Shown: piece by piece, positions 5,462 through 5,866 of the stretch
Layout: every line of letters starts with the position of its first letter
How positions within the stretch are numbered: the stretch's first letter is position 1
NCBI GenBank assembly: GCA_030637065.1
Contig: DAOVVQ010000247.1
Span: 1-5,866, forward strand
Direction of reading: 5' to 3'
Length of the DNA: 5,866 nt
From: Planctomycetota bacterium
GTDB lineage: Bacteria; Planctomycetota; Phycisphaerae; Sedimentisphaerales; Anaerohalosphaeraceae
Translations under genes and position numbers: made by a program
The notes under the pieces: generated by a model
Told to the model about the DNA's origin: nothing
The model's database searches: none
The model's input: the letters and a program-made list of their open reading frames with translations, nothing else

Positions 5462-5866
5462 CTACAGAAAATACTTCGCCATCTTGGGCGGTCGGTGCAT
5501 CAGTTCCGTAAAGTGGTAAATGAAAACCTTTTCGATTTCCTTAAGCGTTTGCGCATTTGTCTGCGGCAGGAGTTTAAGATCCGCAAGAGCTGCCCCGCAG
5601 GCATCGCTTAGCCGGATCTTATCGGTAAACGACGATTCACAGTCAAAGCATATAAGTCCGTTTGCCGAGCTGCTGAAATAAACCCCCCGCCGGTTTTGAC
5701 TGATATCGGCATTGCAGTTCGCACACGTTTCAAGTACAAGTCTTGTGCCGAGATGACCTAACAATGACAACTGAAACAGCACCAAAAGCCCCGTCGCGCT
5801 GAAATCGTCTTCCGCATCCTGAACGTCAGTTAAGAATTGGATAAGACCGTCAAAAAGTTCCGGGCA
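5462..5866 (-). CDS. recO: DNA repair protein RecO, C-terminal part (5' end outside window)
   Basis: The - strand frame is open from the window edge to a TAG at 5462-5464 and gives 134 residues, about the C-terminal half of a RecO of roughly 240-260 residues. The visible order is E-L-F-D-G-L, then the helix L-V-L-F-Q-L-S-L-L-G-H-L-G, then a zinc-ribbon-like pair C48-A-N-C51 and C73-F-D-C76 (numbered from the first visible residue). A helical tail follows, with H-F-T-E-L-M-H and a final K-Y-F-L that matches the usual R-R-F-L-type ending. RecO helps load RecA on SSB-coated single strands in the RecF pathway; its N-terminal OB fold lies outside the window. It converges on ruvB with 73 bases between stop codons. 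The TTG at 5783-5785 is internal, not a start, because conserved sequence continues upstream of it. Confidence 0.88.
   Translation of the reverse strand, partial: CPELFDGLIQFLTDVQDAEDDFSATGLLVLFQLSLLGHLGTRLVLETCANCNADISQNRRGVYFSSSANGLICFDCESSFTDKIRLSDACGAALADLKLLPQTNAQTLKEIEKVFIYHFTELMHRPPKMAKYFL

Noticed and set aside
5462..5785. A complete 107-residue zinc-finger-like small protein starting at TTG 5785 on the - strand.
   Set aside because: The frame continues open to the window edge with RecO-like sequence, so it is the internal part of a longer gene.

Overview
This 5,866-base window is an ordinary-looking stretch of bacterial chromosome, about 55% GC by eye, carrying one compact block of + strand housekeeping genes and one opposing gene at the right edge. 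Several protein details point to Planctomycetota, possibly a Phycisphaerae-like lineage. RuvB has a D-S-G-x-x-A-K-T-I stretch before sensor 1, RuvA has planctomycete-like linker and C-terminal segments, and the gene order is hisB-ispF-cysS-ruvC-ruvA-ruvB. This assignment rests on recall of family sequences, not on a search.

Left part (1-2681): the last 24 codons of hisC (histidinol-phosphate aminotransferase), then complete hisB (histidine biosynthesis), ispF (non-mevalonate isoprenoid pathway) and cysS (cysteinyl-tRNA synthetase). The genes are packed at 14 bases, a 4-base GTGA overlap and 16 bases, which suggests one transcript. The product functions are unrelated, as is common in growth-linked operons.

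Middle and right part (2678-5388): ruvC overlaps cysS by 4 bases (ATGA) and is followed by ruvA and ruvB. Together these encode the whole Holliday-junction processing machine: the RuvAB branch-migration motor and the RuvC resolvase. No transcription break is visible from hisC through ruvB.

The exception is a roughly 500-base cassette between ruvC and ruvA (about 3164-3668). It holds one small AT-richer gene for a GxxExxY-family protein with a PD-(D/E)xK nuclease-like signature. Imperfect inverted repeats of about 30 bases enclose it, each built from three copies of ACAGGAT about one DNA helical turn apart. This looks like a small mobile or selfish cassette that has separated ruvC from ruvA, and it is the most interesting object in the window.

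Right edge (5389-5866): a 73-base convergent intergenic region with a perfect GTGGGCC/GGCCCAC palindrome, then the C-terminal 134 residues of recO on the - strand. RecO is a recombination mediator, so recombination genes face each other here. I see no RNA genes, CRISPR arrays or conventional transposases.
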